Source of the DNA: CAJMSU01 sp964650315
GTDB taxonomy: Bacteria > Bacillota_I > Bacilli_A > RF39 > UBA660
Reading direction: 5' to 3'
NCBI GenBank assembly: GCA_964650315.1
Contig: CAZYQE010000005.1
Coordinates: 1-64,000, forward strand
DNA length: 64,000 nt
Below, in pieces: positions 34,000 to 42,239 of this stretch. The notes under the pieces were generated by a model that saw only the letters and a program-made list of their open reading frames with translations, made no database searches and was not told the origin of the DNA. The first letter of the stretch is position 1. Each line of letters starts with the position of its first letter. The translations under genes were made by a program, and so were the position numbers.

Positions 34000-35790
34000 C
34001 TATAGTCCTCCACCACTACCAAATGAATCTAATTCTTCTTTAGTAACAGCTACATTTATTCTCATACGTCTATTTCCACATACAAACAATGCTTCACCTT
34101 GAGAATATTGTTTAATACTTTCCATTTCATTATCATTCAAATCAATAAGCAATCCTAAATCAGAAACAGCTTGTTTCTTTAACCCCATTACTAAATAATA
34201 AGAGGCATTATCGAAAATCGCTTTACCTTGAGTTATAACAGCAGGTGCTGAGAAGTCACTAGGTTGTTGAGTAATTATAATAGTACCTGTATTATACTTA
34301 CGAGCACGTCTTTGAACTTGTGCTAAGAAATCTGCTCCTAAAGCATTTTGATCTCCTAAAAGCACATGTGCTTCATCAACCATCATTACTGTATTAACAT
34401 CATAATTAAGACATAATCCCCAAGCATATTTTAATACATTGAAGAATAATGCATTACGTATATTTGAATCAGTATTCATTAATTCTTTAATATTGAATAC
34501 CATAAAATCACTATCATGTTTTAAAGTAGTATGACCATCAAAATAGAATTTTAATTCTTTAGTAATAGGTCTAACTTTAAGTTCCAATCTCTCTAAAATA
34601 TCTTTTTCTTGAGTTTGTTCTGTAATTGACATTAAACGTCCTTTAATAGTTGCGTAAACATCAGAGAATGTTGGATAATCTTTTGATGTAAAAGTAGAAA
34701 AATCAGTATTAAAGTCTATACCAAAACGTTTATAAGTATCTTGTACTACTTCACTAAACATTGCTAAAACATCTTCTTCCACTGTTGAATCATAATATTT
34801 CATAAATGCTTTTAAGAATTGTAAAGTACGAGTTAAAACAGTATAACCCAATCCTTGCTTAATTTCCTCCTCATCAGCATCTATAACTATTTCAAGTGGA
34901 TTAATAAGTCCAAATTGTCCACCTTTACCAATATCTATAGTATCTCCACCAAAAGTCTGAGTTATTTCTCTTAACTCATCTTCTGGATCAATAGCAACAA
35001 TTTGACAACCATTTCTAATATGATTTCTAAGTAATAATTTAGCAGCTGTAGATTTACCACTACCAGAAGTACCTAAAATAATCATATTAGCATTATTTCT
35101 ATTTGTTTCTTTACGAATCTTATATAAAAATTGATTAAATAATATTACACCACCAGAGAAATCTACACCCATCAAACATGAAAGTCCTGGATCTTTTAGA
35201 CTATCAAATATAAATGGATACATAGCTGATAATGTAACAGATGGTATTGGTGTACCAATACGCTCTTCTATATCTTGAGATGGGAATATAGGCAATATTG
35301 ATTTTAAAACTTTTTCTTGTTCAAATCTTAATGATACTGCACGTAATTCCATTGCATCTAAATAGTTCCTAACATTAACTTTTCTCATTTCCAAATCTTC
35401 TTTAGTATCTGCAGTTACCATTATGTGCATTTGAAAATCAAATATTCTAGCTTGACTACCAGCAAGCATAGAAGTAAAGTACTCTAAACTTTCTGCATCC
35501 TGTCTTATTTCCTCTTTAACAGTTTCATCATGTTCATTTTTATACTTTTCCTTCAAATCAGCAATTTGTTTATTTAACATTTTTGCCATCATTTGAAATG
35601 GAACTGGTATGTGTTTAACTACAACTTTTATACCTGGCATATTAGTCAAAGATGATAAATAACCAGGGGCAATATACTTAGGATAAGATACAACTGTTAA
35701 AAGAGTTGCATATTTATCACTAATGAAAAAATCACTTGCATTAAATTGTAATCCTTTTGGTGCTAACTCACTTCTTAAACTTGTACTCAT
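34000..35790 (-). CDS. virB4: VirB4-type ATPase, main part of a split VirB4
   Basis: This 596-residue protein contains the rest of the VirB4 N-domain (1-190), then a RecA-like motor with Walker A GTSGSGKS at residues 240-247, VAIDPEDELREI, Walker B VMMVDEAHVLLG, and the RRARKYNTGTIIITQQPSDF motif. VirB4 energises assembly of the channel and pilus. It begins four bases inside the preceding gene (ATGA), which encodes the missing N-terminal piece. It sits upstream of the VirB1-like hydrolase as in Gram-positive systems. Confidence 0.95.
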   Translation of the reverse strand: MSTSLRSELAPKGLQFNASDFFISDKYATLLTVVSYPKYIAPGYLSSLTNMPGIKVVVKHIPVPFQMMAKMLNKQIADLKEKYKNEHDETVKEEIRQDAESLEYFTSMLAGSQARIFDFQMHIMVTADTKEDLEMRKVNVRNYLDAMELRAVSLRFEQEKVLKSILPIFPSQDIEERIGTPIPSVTLSAMYPFIFDSLKDPGLSCLMGVDFSGGVILFNQFLYKIRKETNRNNANMIILGTSGSGKSTAAKLLLRNHIRNGCQIVAIDPEDELREITQTFGGDTIDIGKGGQFGLINPLEIVIDADEEEIKQGLGYTVLTRTLQFLKAFMKYYDSTVEEDVLAMFSEVVQDTYKRFGIDFNTDFSTFTSKDYPTFSDVYATIKGRLMSITEQTQEKDILERLELKVRPITKELKFYFDGHTTLKHDSDFMVFNIKELMNTDSNIRNALFFNVLKYAWGLCLNYDVNTVMMVDEAHVLLGDQNALGADFLAQVQRRARKYNTGTIIITQQPSDFSAPAVITQGKAIFDNASYYLVMGLKKQAVSDLGLLIDLNDNEMESIKQYSQGEALFVCGNRRMRINVAVTKEELDSFGSGGGL

Positions 35791-36332
35791 GAAGGCATCA
35801 CCGTCCCAAACTCAGTTTTTGTTCCCCCATTTAAGAAATTATCCAAAATTACTCTCAAATCATCATTACTAGTTTGACTAGCATTAAGTCCACAACTAGC
35901 TAAACCATTAATAAGCATTCTAACTTTCTTTTGAACCATATCTGGATCTTTTTCTTTAAATAGTATGTAGTATTCAGTATCTACTATATTATTACTAATA
36001 AATTCGTTACCCTTATTAATATCCTGCATAATTAGTTTTCTAATTGCAGGTGATTGGGTATCATTAAATAACAATTGAAGTTGTGACATATAAACTGATA
36101 TATCAACAGGTCTATCCGCAACTACCAACCAAAATTCAAAATCAATCATATTATAAAAGTTTTTCAAACTAATAAGCACATTATTTTGAGATTGTGGATC
36201 TAAAATAAATATATTTTTAGGAGATATTTTAACTCCACTAACTTTTAAATTATTATAAGTAACAATCATACCATTTTGTATTGATCTAACAGGCAACCAT
36301 GCCTCAGTACTATTTCCTACTCTTTTTGCCAT
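35787..36332 (-). CDS. N-terminal VirB4-like piece (TrsD-like)
   Basis: This 181-residue soluble protein reads WLPVRSIQNGMIVTYNNLKVSGVKISPKNI, then VLISLKNFYNMIDFEFWLVVADRPVDI and YYILFKEKDPDMV. This is the usual opening of VirB4 proteins, here on a separate frame with no ATPase motif. The following frame begins midway through the VirB4 N-domain and overlaps by four bases, so the two chains probably form one ATPase. The ATG at 36332 lies after GGGTGG; a further ATG at 36359 has no ribosome site. It overlaps the preceding gene by 23 bases. Confidence 0.8.
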   Translation of the reverse strand: MAKRVGNSTEAWLPVRSIQNGMIVTYNNLKVSGVKISPKNIFILDPQSQNNVLISLKNFYNMIDFEFWLVVADRPVDISVYMSQLQLLFNDTQSPAIRKLIMQDINKGNEFISNNIVDTEYYILFKEKDPDMVQKKVRMLINGLASCGLNASQTSNDDLRVILDNFLNGGTKTEFGTVMPS

Positions 36333-36627
36333 CTTTGTAACACCACCCTTTCCATTCATATTTTTGATTTGTGGTCATAAAATCATATAATTCCGTTAAA
36401 ACTACCAACATATTATGATAATGTGGGACAGGAACAACTAGAAAACCACATATTGCTGCTGGCATTATCACCAGTATAGTTGTCCATGTAGAAGTAAAGG
36501 TCATACTAGCCAGTAAAACAACTGTTATAAATATACCTATTCCAAATATTATTACATCTATTTTTCTAAATAAACCTAATATTAGCTGCCCCTTTTTCGT
36601 ATTGGCAGGTATTAAATAATTATTCAC
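36310..36627 (-). CDS. VirB3/PrgI-like small membrane protein
   Basis: This 105-residue protein starts YLIPANTKKGQLILGLFRKID, typical of PrgI-type proteins. It has two adjacent hydrophobic helices (about 25-45 and 48-68), then PHYHNMLVVLTELYDFMTTNQKYEW. PrgI/VirB3 proteins sit in the inner channel complex next to VirB4, and the gene lies between VirB6 and VirB4 exactly as prgI does. Confidence 0.83.
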   Translation of the reverse strand: MNNYLIPANTKKGQLILGLFRKIDVIIFGIGIFITVVLLASMTFTSTWTTILVIMPAAICGFLVVPVPHYHNMLVVLTELYDFMTTNQKYEWKGWCYKDGKKSRK

Positions 36628-36643
36628 TTATATCACACTCCCT

Positions 36644-38722
36644 TTACTTTCCTGAATTATATTTTTGTCGTTGATAAGTTGGATCTTCTTTAATTTCAAT
36701 AATTTGTTCCTGAATATTATTAATTTCTTTTTGTGAAGCAAGAGCTGCAGACTTAGCTGCTCCGATAGTCATACCAGCATCATTATAACTACCATTATAA
36801 TCAATACCATCAACTTGTTCTACAGCATAAGCAACCTCTGCAAGACTTCCTTGTACCTTACCATCAGATCTATATGCATCTGTACTTTCAAAAGCGACAG
36901 CTTGAGAATCAGTAAGATCTGAAATAACATTTGCATCTATTTCTCCTACATATACATCTTTTCCGTTCTCAGTTCTATAAACAACATCACCAGCTTGTTT
37001 ACCTTGCATAGCTTGTTTTAAAGCTGCAACATTAGCATTTATTACTCTACCATCTGATAAAGTAGTAGTACCTTTAATATTCTTTTGCTCTAATGCTTTT
37101 TGAGCCACTAAATCTTTATGTTTTCCAACTACACTAGCAAGATTGGCAGCTGCTTTATTTCTTCTTTCAGGTTGTTTTAATTGATTTTCAAGTTCCTCAA
37201 TTTCTCTATCTTGTTTAGCAACTCCTCCAGTTGTTAACTCACCAAGCATATCTCCTGTTCTAGTTAACCAAGAACCTCCATTTCTACGCCTAGCATTATT
37301 AGCATTAACAGCATCAATACCAGCTTTAAAAGAATTACCGCCTTTTTCACCCTTAGCATTTGCGCCTGCCATAAATCCTCCCATTCCGCCTAAGAGACCA
37401 GAACCAACATTTTTAGCTCTATTTAAAATATTATGATCTCTATCAGCTTCTTCATCTGCTTTACGACTAGCATCCTTAGCAGTTTTATAACTACCAACAG
37501 CTCCTATAGCACCTGCTAGTGTTCCACCTAATGCTCCAAGAGCACCACCTTCTTCTTTTAGTCCTAAAGCTTGCTTTAAGAATTTAGGAGCCTCTTTAGC
37601 AAACAGTAATAATCCAATATATACAAATACATGAGCAAATAACCAAACAATTCCTGAAACTTGTTGATCAAACTCAAGTCCACCTTGGCGTCTTATTTCT
37701 GCAATTATAAATATAGCAAAATAAACTGTCGATAATTGAATAAATAAATCCAAATAAGTTGAGAATAAAGTTTTTATCCAAGCCCCCATAGGTCCATTTT
37801 GAAAATCAGACTTTGGAGCCATATAACTAATAATTGGTATTGGCGCAATTAATCTTAAAATTGCTAACTTAATTGCTCTCTTTGCAACCTCTATAGTTAT
37901 TAAAACTAAAACAACCAAGAATAGTATTCCAACTATCAAAGAAATAAACCAGTTAAAGTTAAATGCAAAATAATTATTATCTCCAATATCACTTTCACCT
38001 TTTTTTTGGCAACCTTCAAAAGTCATAGCTAACAAAGTATCTGGATCACTTGTTTTATAATATTTATCATAAATACCATCAGTTTCAAAAGCATCACAAA
38101 ACCAATATTTTTTAGGATACTCAGGTTCTCCGCTTTTACCTATTTTTAATTCAAATTTTGTTGCGGCACCTTCTTTTAAGTTCGGTGTTAAAAATGTTTT
38201 TAAAACTACAGCTGATAATTCAGCTCCAGTAGCAGTATTATTACTATCATCAGTAGTATTTAAAATTAGTTTTGCTAAAACATTACCATTAATAATTCTA
38301 TCTTGGAAATCATATAAAACTCCAAATAAGATACCTTTAGAACTAACTTGTTTTTCAAATTTATTCATACTATTATAAGCTTTCGGATATGATATAGGTA
38401 CTAATAAAGTAAGCATAGTCAAACATACAATGATTTTAACTATCAAACTACCCATACCTGATTTAGAATCCATTGCTTTATCTGGATCAACAATTCCTTG
38501 CAATATAGATATTGCTAATCTGAACAGCATAAAAACTCCAATTATCAGTTGGATTCTAGTAAATACACCTGCTACTGAAGATGAAGCAACAATCTCTGCT
38601 CTAGCAACACTAGCTAATACTTCATAAATAAAGGCAATCAATAAATAGATACCCGCATTTAGAGTAACTGGTATTATATATATAATTCTTGTATACCAAT
38701 GATTTCCTGTAGTATTAGTCAT
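36644..38722 (-). CDS. virB6: VirB6/TrbL-like channel protein with long Ala/Gly-rich tail
   Basis: This 692-residue protein has three N-terminal membrane helices (about 11-36, 50-72, 87-108), a large outer loop, and a cluster of further helices (about 255-385) with RAIKLAILRLIAPIPIISYMAP and FAKEAPKFLKQALGL, characteristic of TrbL/VirB6-like proteins. The remaining 300 residues are cytoplasmic, Ala/Gly/Lys-rich and partly coiled-coil, a feature shared with the N-terminal region of the hydrolase of this locus. It forms the membrane channel of the system. Confidence 0.9.
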   Translation of the reverse strand: MTNTTGNHWYTRIIYIIPVTLNAGIYLLIAFIYEVLASVARAEIVASSSVAGVFTRIQLIIGVFMLFRLAISILQGIVDPDKAMDSKSGMGSLIVKIIVCLTMLTLLVPISYPKAYNSMNKFEKQVSSKGILFGVLYDFQDRIINGNVLAKLILNTTDDSNNTATGAELSAVVLKTFLTPNLKEGAATKFELKIGKSGEPEYPKKYWFCDAFETDGIYDKYYKTSDPDTLLAMTFEGCQKKGESDIGDNNYFAFNFNWFISLIVGILFLVVLVLITIEVAKRAIKLAILRLIAPIPIISYMAPKSDFQNGPMGAWIKTLFSTYLDLFIQLSTVYFAIFIIAEIRRQGGLEFDQQVSGIVWLFAHVFVYIGLLLFAKEAPKFLKQALGLKEEGGALGALGGTLAGAIGAVGSYKTAKDASRKADEEADRDHNILNRAKNVGSGLLGGMGGFMAGANAKGEKGGNSFKAGIDAVNANNARRRNGGSWLTRTGDMLGELTTGGVAKQDREIEELENQLKQPERRNKAAANLASVVGKHKDLVAQKALEQKNIKGTTTLSDGRVINANVAALKQAMQGKQAGDVVYRTENGKDVYVGEIDANVISDLTDSQAVAFESTDAYRSDGKVQGSLAEVAYAVEQVDGIDYNGSYNDAGMTIGAAKSAALASQKEINNIQEQIIEIKEDPTYQRQKYNSGK

Positions 38723-38739
38723 AAGTTATTCACCTCTAT

Positions 38740-39147
38740 TTATTCAATTCCACAAGTAGGACTGTTAGGATTACCAACTATATCAAATATTTGAAGTATT
38801 ACAAATATTAAATCAGGCACTAAAAATAAAACCACTACTAATACTGCTCTAATTAGTAATCGTTTTTGAGCCTTCTTCATAGTTTCATCATCACTAAGAA
38901 TAATAGCCTTAATAAAATCAATACTACTTAGAACAAGTAATAAGAACGGTCCTAAATACTTTACAATAGAAAATAACTCTTGTAATAGCCATGCTGTACT
39001 TTCTGGATTTTGCGGATTTCCAAGCACGCCACAACCAGCAGCAACAAGAGAAAAACTACTAGTATCTAAAGCATAAATATTTACTGGGACAAACAGCACC
39101 ATAACAAATATTAAACTAAATATTATCAACGCTTTTTTATTCTTCAT
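38740..39147 (-). CDS. VirB2/TrbC-like pilin-type protein with signal peptide (second copy)
   Basis: This 135-residue protein has an N-terminal signal or membrane segment (8-25), then a short outer region with one Cys. Two membrane helices follow (about 52-75 and 92-115) separated by a charged loop, IKAIILSDDETMKKAQKRLLIR, and the C-terminus has one Cys. The two-helix hairpin with a basic cytoplasmic loop is the VirB2 layout. The hairpin aligns with that of the neighbouring 116-residue protein. ATG 39147 follows GGAGTGAC; the open frame extends 15 codons further without a ribosome site. Confidence 0.8.
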   Translation of the reverse strand: MKNKKALIIFSLIFVMVLFVPVNIYALDTSSFSLVAAGCGVLGNPQNPESTAWLLQELFSIVKYLGPFLLLVLSSIDFIKAIILSDDETMKKAQKRLLIRAVLVVVLFLVPDLIFVILQIFDIVGNPNSPTCGIE

Positions 39148-39164
39148 ATCCGTCACTCCGCTAC

Positions 39165-39192
39165 TATATATCATACATAATAAGTATATCAA
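39165..39192 (-). promoter_or_regulatory. Candidate promoter for the VirB2b-VirB6-VirB4-VirD4 unit
   Basis: Minus strand: -35 TTGATA (39192-39187), 16 bp, -10 TATATA (39170-39165), placed right after the terminator of the 116-residue pilin gene. It would restart transcription of the type IV half of the locus. Confidence 0.45.
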
Positions 39193-39196
39193 AATA

Positions 39197-39224
39197 CAAA
39201 AAAAATAGCAATAAAATTGCTATC
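39197..39224 (-). terminator. Internal terminator after the first VirB2-like gene
   Basis: Minus strand: ATAGCAATTTTATTGCTAT followed by eight Ts (39205-39198). It splits the secretion locus into two transcription segments. Confidence 0.85.
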
Positions 39225-39235
39225 ATAATTTTAAT

Positions 39236-39586
39236 TTATTTTATTGAATTCCAACATTTTGCCCAAAGATTAGTTTTAGCTTCAGAACTATCAGCTCCAG
39301 ATGCCACTATGCTCATAAGTAATGTAACAATTGTAGTAATAAAGAAGATAGCTACAGCGTAAATAGCACGTTTAATTAACATACTTTGTGCTGATTTAAC
39401 TGCTTTTTCATCACTTGCTATAACTGCTTTACCTAAATCAATAGTTCCTAAAACAATTAAGATAATTGGAATACCAATTTGAACAATAGGTATTACACCT
39501 TTCTTTATTACTTGAACTACTGGTTTTAATCCTCCACAATTCTTATCTGCTTTTCCTACTAAACCGATTTGAAATAAATTTGACAT
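39236..39586 (-). CDS. VirB2-like pilin candidate in its own transcription unit
   Basis: This 116-residue protein has two membrane helices (about 28-48 and 74-94) joined by a charged loop, LGKAVIASDEKAVKSAQSMLIKRA, which aligns with the VirB2-like protein encoded next to it. One Cys lies near each end (17 and 111) and could form a disulfide outside. There is no separate signal peptide. It has a near-consensus promoter directly upstream, a strong ribosome site (AAGGAGTG) and a strong terminator directly downstream. That suits a protein needed in excess, such as a pilus subunit. Confidence 0.82.
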   Translation of the reverse strand: MSNLFQIGLVGKADKNCGGLKPVVQVIKKGVIPIVQIGIPIILIVLGTIDLGKAVIASDEKAVKSAQSMLIKRAIYAVAIFFITTIVTLLMSIVASGADSSEAKTNLWAKCWNSIK

Positions 39587-39612
39587 TATTTAATCACTCC
39601 TTCTATAATACA

Positions 39613-39641
39613 ATTTTATATTATTAAATTTTTTTTGTCAA
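39613..39641 (-). promoter_or_regulatory. Near-consensus promoter of the VirB2-like pilin gene
   Basis: Minus strand: perfect -35 TTGACA (39641-39636), 17 bp A/T-rich spacer, -10 TAAAAT (39618-39613). It sits at the stop codon of tadZ. It is among the best promoter matches in the window. Confidence 0.75.
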
Positions 39642-39644
39642 TTA

Positions 39645-40622
39645 TTATCGCCTAAATAGACCAAAAATTCTATTGCTATTTACATCATTCTTATTTTGGA
39701 CATTAATTAATCCAAATTTAGCTAAAAACTCATCCAATATAAAATTTTTCTTTCTTTCATCCAGTGGTGGTAAATTATAAAACATTTTTATTTTTGCTTC
39801 ATATTCTAAATTGCCTACCTCTTTACCATTAAGTAAACTTCTATTTAAAACAACTTTTTTATTTGATAATTTAGTAAAAATATCTCTATTTTTTCTAATT
39901 AATTTATTTATACCTATAATACTAGGTTCTAATAAGTAGATAACTTCGTCACAAAAAGAATTATCTTTTGCCTTATTTAAATCAACTAAAACTATAGCTT
40001 CCTTAGACAATTTTGATACTGCATCACTTAAATCATTATTAGAAACAGATATCATATCATCTTCATTAAAATAAGAAAAATCTTTACTTTCTGATTCAAT
40101 AGCAACCACCCTAGTCTTTATATGTGATTGTAATTGTTTCTTTAACATATAAATTAAAGTTGTAGTACCAGCCTTTTCAGTTAAATTCTTAAATCCAATA
40201 ACACTAAGACCTTTACTATCATCTTTTTTATCAGAACTAGTATCATCCTTCTGTAAATATTTAACATCTTGTAAAGTATTTGGTTTTTTTAATAAGTATT
40301 TTACTCCATCAATATTAGTAGTAAAATTATATATACCAGTTGTTACTAAATTAGAAATAAAACTAGCAGTACATATTTCACTACCATCAGGTAAAAAGAA
40401 AATTATCTTATCAGGATCCAAACCCTTTACAATTTTTTTATAACTATCTATATTACTATAACCTTTTATAGCTGTAACATCTAAAATCATTCTATTATAA
40501 AAAAAGTTTTTAAACATCTCAACTATTTCTAAAGGATCATACTCACCATTAATACTTTTAATAATATCAATATCTAGTTCTGATAAAATATTTTTTTGCT
40601 CATTAGACACAACAACATTCAT
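39645..40622 (-). CDS. tadZ: TadZ/CpaE-like pilus-localisation protein with a degenerate P-loop
   Basis: This 325-residue protein has an N-terminal receiver-like domain (1-125: MILDVTAIKGYSN, IIFFLPDGSEI) and a C-terminal MinD/ParA-type domain (about 140-310: GLSVIGFKNLTEKAGTTTL, VVAIESESKDFSYF, AIVLVDLNKA, SIIGINKLIRKN). This is the CpaE/TadZ architecture, which places Tad pilus machinery in the cell. The Walker A lysine signature KGGxGKT is replaced by NLTEKAGTTT, so ATP hydrolysis is questionable, as in some known TadZ proteins. It is third behind the Flp-like gene promoter. Confidence 0.78.
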   Translation of the reverse strand: MNVVVSNEQKNILSELDIDIIKSINGEYDPLEIVEMFKNFFYNRMILDVTAIKGYSNIDSYKKIVKGLDPDKIIFFLPDGSEICTASFISNLVTTGIYNFTTNIDGVKYLLKKPNTLQDVKYLQKDDTSSDKKDDSKGLSVIGFKNLTEKAGTTTLIYMLKKQLQSHIKTRVVAIESESKDFSYFNEDDMISVSNNDLSDAVSKLSKEAIVLVDLNKAKDNSFCDEVIYLLEPSIIGINKLIRKNRDIFTKLSNKKVVLNRSLLNGKEVGNLEYEAKIKMFYNLPPLDERKKNFILDEFLAKFGLINVQNKNDVNSNRIFGLFRR

Positions 40623-40653
40623 TTTATCACCCCTTTATATTGATTTTATTAAA

Positions 40654-41121
40654 CTAATCTTCCTTTATTAATTTAGTATTTCCTGTTAATCTAAAAACCT
40701 TCATATTAGTAATTATATTGTTTACTATCGGAATACTTATATCAATAGCTGTCTCAACTTTATAATATACTTTCCTATAATCAGAACTAGTACCTACAGT
40801 ACTGCCTGGAGTACCAGTACATCTTGCGACAAAATAACCATCCTTCTTAAATTTATCTTTATTAATAGGTGTACAACCATCTGCATCACCATCAAATTGT
40901 GCAGGACTATAACCTATTTGTTGAATATAAGCATGAATTTTGTCATAGCACTCCTGATTAGTATCACATTTACCCTCATATTGTTCTATTGTGGTAATTA
41001 TTTTATTTTTAACACGGAACGCCTTTGTATAACTAACATTAAACGCTAAATAACCACTAACAATAACTAGAAACACGACAATCATAGAAATATTAATTAT
41101 TCCACCAAAAGCATCACGCAT
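40654..41121 (-). CDS. TadE-like minor pilin
   Basis: This 155-residue protein has a short head (MRDAFGG) and one N-terminal hydrophobic helix (about 9-28). Its outer domain contains four cysteines, two of them in CDTNQECYDK and one in ARCTGT. TadE-type pseudopilins share this layout. Its position between the Flp-like pilin and tadZ supports a role in the Tad pilus. The sequence is otherwise not diagnostic. Confidence 0.68.
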   Translation of the reverse strand: MRDAFGGIINISMIVVFLVIVSGYLAFNVSYTKAFRVKNKIITTIEQYEGKCDTNQECYDKIHAYIQQIGYSPAQFDGDADGCTPINKDKFKKDGYFVARCTGTPGSTVGTSSDYRKVYYKVETAIDISIPIVNNIITNMKVFRLTGNTKLIKED

Positions 41122-41135
41122 TTAAAACACTCCTT

Positions 41136-41345
41136 TTACATATTTACTTCATAAACATGATCTTCTGAGATAACAAAACCAATACACTTTCCGCTTGCAT
41201 CTCTCTTAGTACAATTAATATCATCCCATTGAGTATTTATAGCAGTTTGGATACTTGGCCACATTATCCAAAAGAAAGTTATTACTGCTGCTATTGCTAT
41301 TAAAGTAATAACTGTCAAATTTAATTCACCTGTTGCTGCTTTCAT
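41136..41345 (-). CDS. Flp-like small pilin
   Basis: This 69-residue protein starts MKAATGELNLTVITLIAIAA, a short head ending in Gly then Glu and a hydrophobic stretch, like Flp or class III prepilins cleaved after the Gly. A 30-residue tail with two cysteines (NCTKRDASGKC) follows. The ATG at 41345 is preferred because AAAGGATG precedes it; an ATG at 41357 overlaps that ribosome site. It heads a transcript with its own TTGTTA/TATAAT promoter. No TadV-type prepilin peptidase is recognisable in the window. Confidence 0.7.
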   Translation of the reverse strand: MKAATGELNLTVITLIAIAAVITFFWIMWPSIQTAINTQWDDINCTKRDASGKCIGFVISEDHVYEVNM

Positions 41346-41400
41346 CAATAAACACATCCTTTCAAAATTAACCTATATAGCCTACTCTATATACATTACT

Positions 41401-41429
41401 ATTATACCAATAATAGTTTTTTTTAACAA
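41401..41429 (-). promoter_or_regulatory. Promoter of the Flp-like pilin gene
   Basis: Minus strand: -35 TTGTTA (41429-41424), 17 bp, -10 TATAAT (41406-41401). The leader of about 50 bases contains a small hairpin, TATATAG AGTAGG CTATATA, that could stabilise the pilin mRNA. Confidence 0.65.
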
Positions 41430-41456
41430 TATTTTTTTGAATAATACTTTCTATCT

Positions 41457-42239
41457 TTACACACTAAACATCATAAACATAGAAATTAAAATAACTAACA
41501 TAACTCCTACTCCAGTCACTACTAACATTATCATAGTTTGACCTTCCATATGGTTTAATCTTTCTTTATACTTAGTTTCTCTCGCTTTATTTTGCAGATT
41601 AGAGACTGTTCTAGAAAACATCATAAGTCTCTCGTGTTTTTTTTCTTGAGATCCTAAACCTAAACGATATAACAATCTCATCATTCTCATAGAATCTCTA
41701 ACTGGATAAGTATTAGCAAATTCCATATATGGATCAATACTAGAATCACCAGAATTAATTCTTTCCACTAATTTTCTTAATCCAGGCTTAAATATCTCTG
41801 GCGCATCATTTATAGATTTACCTAAAGCTACTGGAACCGTATAATGCTGGATTAAAACTTCTAAGCTCTTTAGATAATATGGAAGCATAACATCAATATC
41901 ATGCAAATGAGCCTTATATGCTCTTTTCAATTGTGTATATGGCATCTTAAATACCAATACAGCAAGTACTCCAGCTAATACTACATTTATAGCAGAAAGC
42001 TGTGATAAGAAAACGAATAAAAATGCTATACCAGCTATAAAAGCATATAATACTCTACTTCTAAACAATTTATCTGGATCAACATCTTCACCATATTTAG
42101 CATAAACTAAAAATGTATAATCATCTTCTCTTATAAGTTCAAAATATTTTTCATTATCAGCAATAAACTTATTTTTATCAATAGTATTATTATATACTAG
42201 AACAAAAACAATAATTGCACTTGCTACAAATACCGCCAT
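41457..42239 (-). CDS. tadC: TadC-like inner-membrane platform protein (T2SSF family)
   Basis: This 260-residue protein has a membrane helix at 2-18, a pair at about 68-102 and another at the C-terminus (about 236-258). A T2SSF-type cytoplasmic helical domain lies between (LPYYLKSLEVLIQHYTVPVALGKSI, ERLMMFSRTVSNLQNKARE). With TadB it forms the platform on which pilins are extracted from the membrane. It abuts tadB. Confidence 0.83.
   Translation of the reverse strand: MAVFVASAIIVFVLVYNNTIDKNKFIADNEKYFELIREDDYTFLVYAKYGEDVDPDKLFRSRVLYAFIAGIAFLFVFLSQLSAINVVLAGVLAVLVFKMPYTQLKRAYKAHLHDIDVMLPYYLKSLEVLIQHYTVPVALGKSINDAPEIFKPGLRKLVERINSGDSSIDPYMEFANTYPVRDSMRMMRLLYRLGLGSQEKKHERLMMFSRTVSNLQNKARETKYKERLNHMEGQTMIMLVVTGVGVMLVILISMFMMFSV

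Noticed and set aside
33792..34043. Plus-strand Cys/Ser-rich frame over the hydrolase N-terminal region
   Set aside because: Antisense reading of Ala/Lys-rich codons in a certain gene; no supporting signals.
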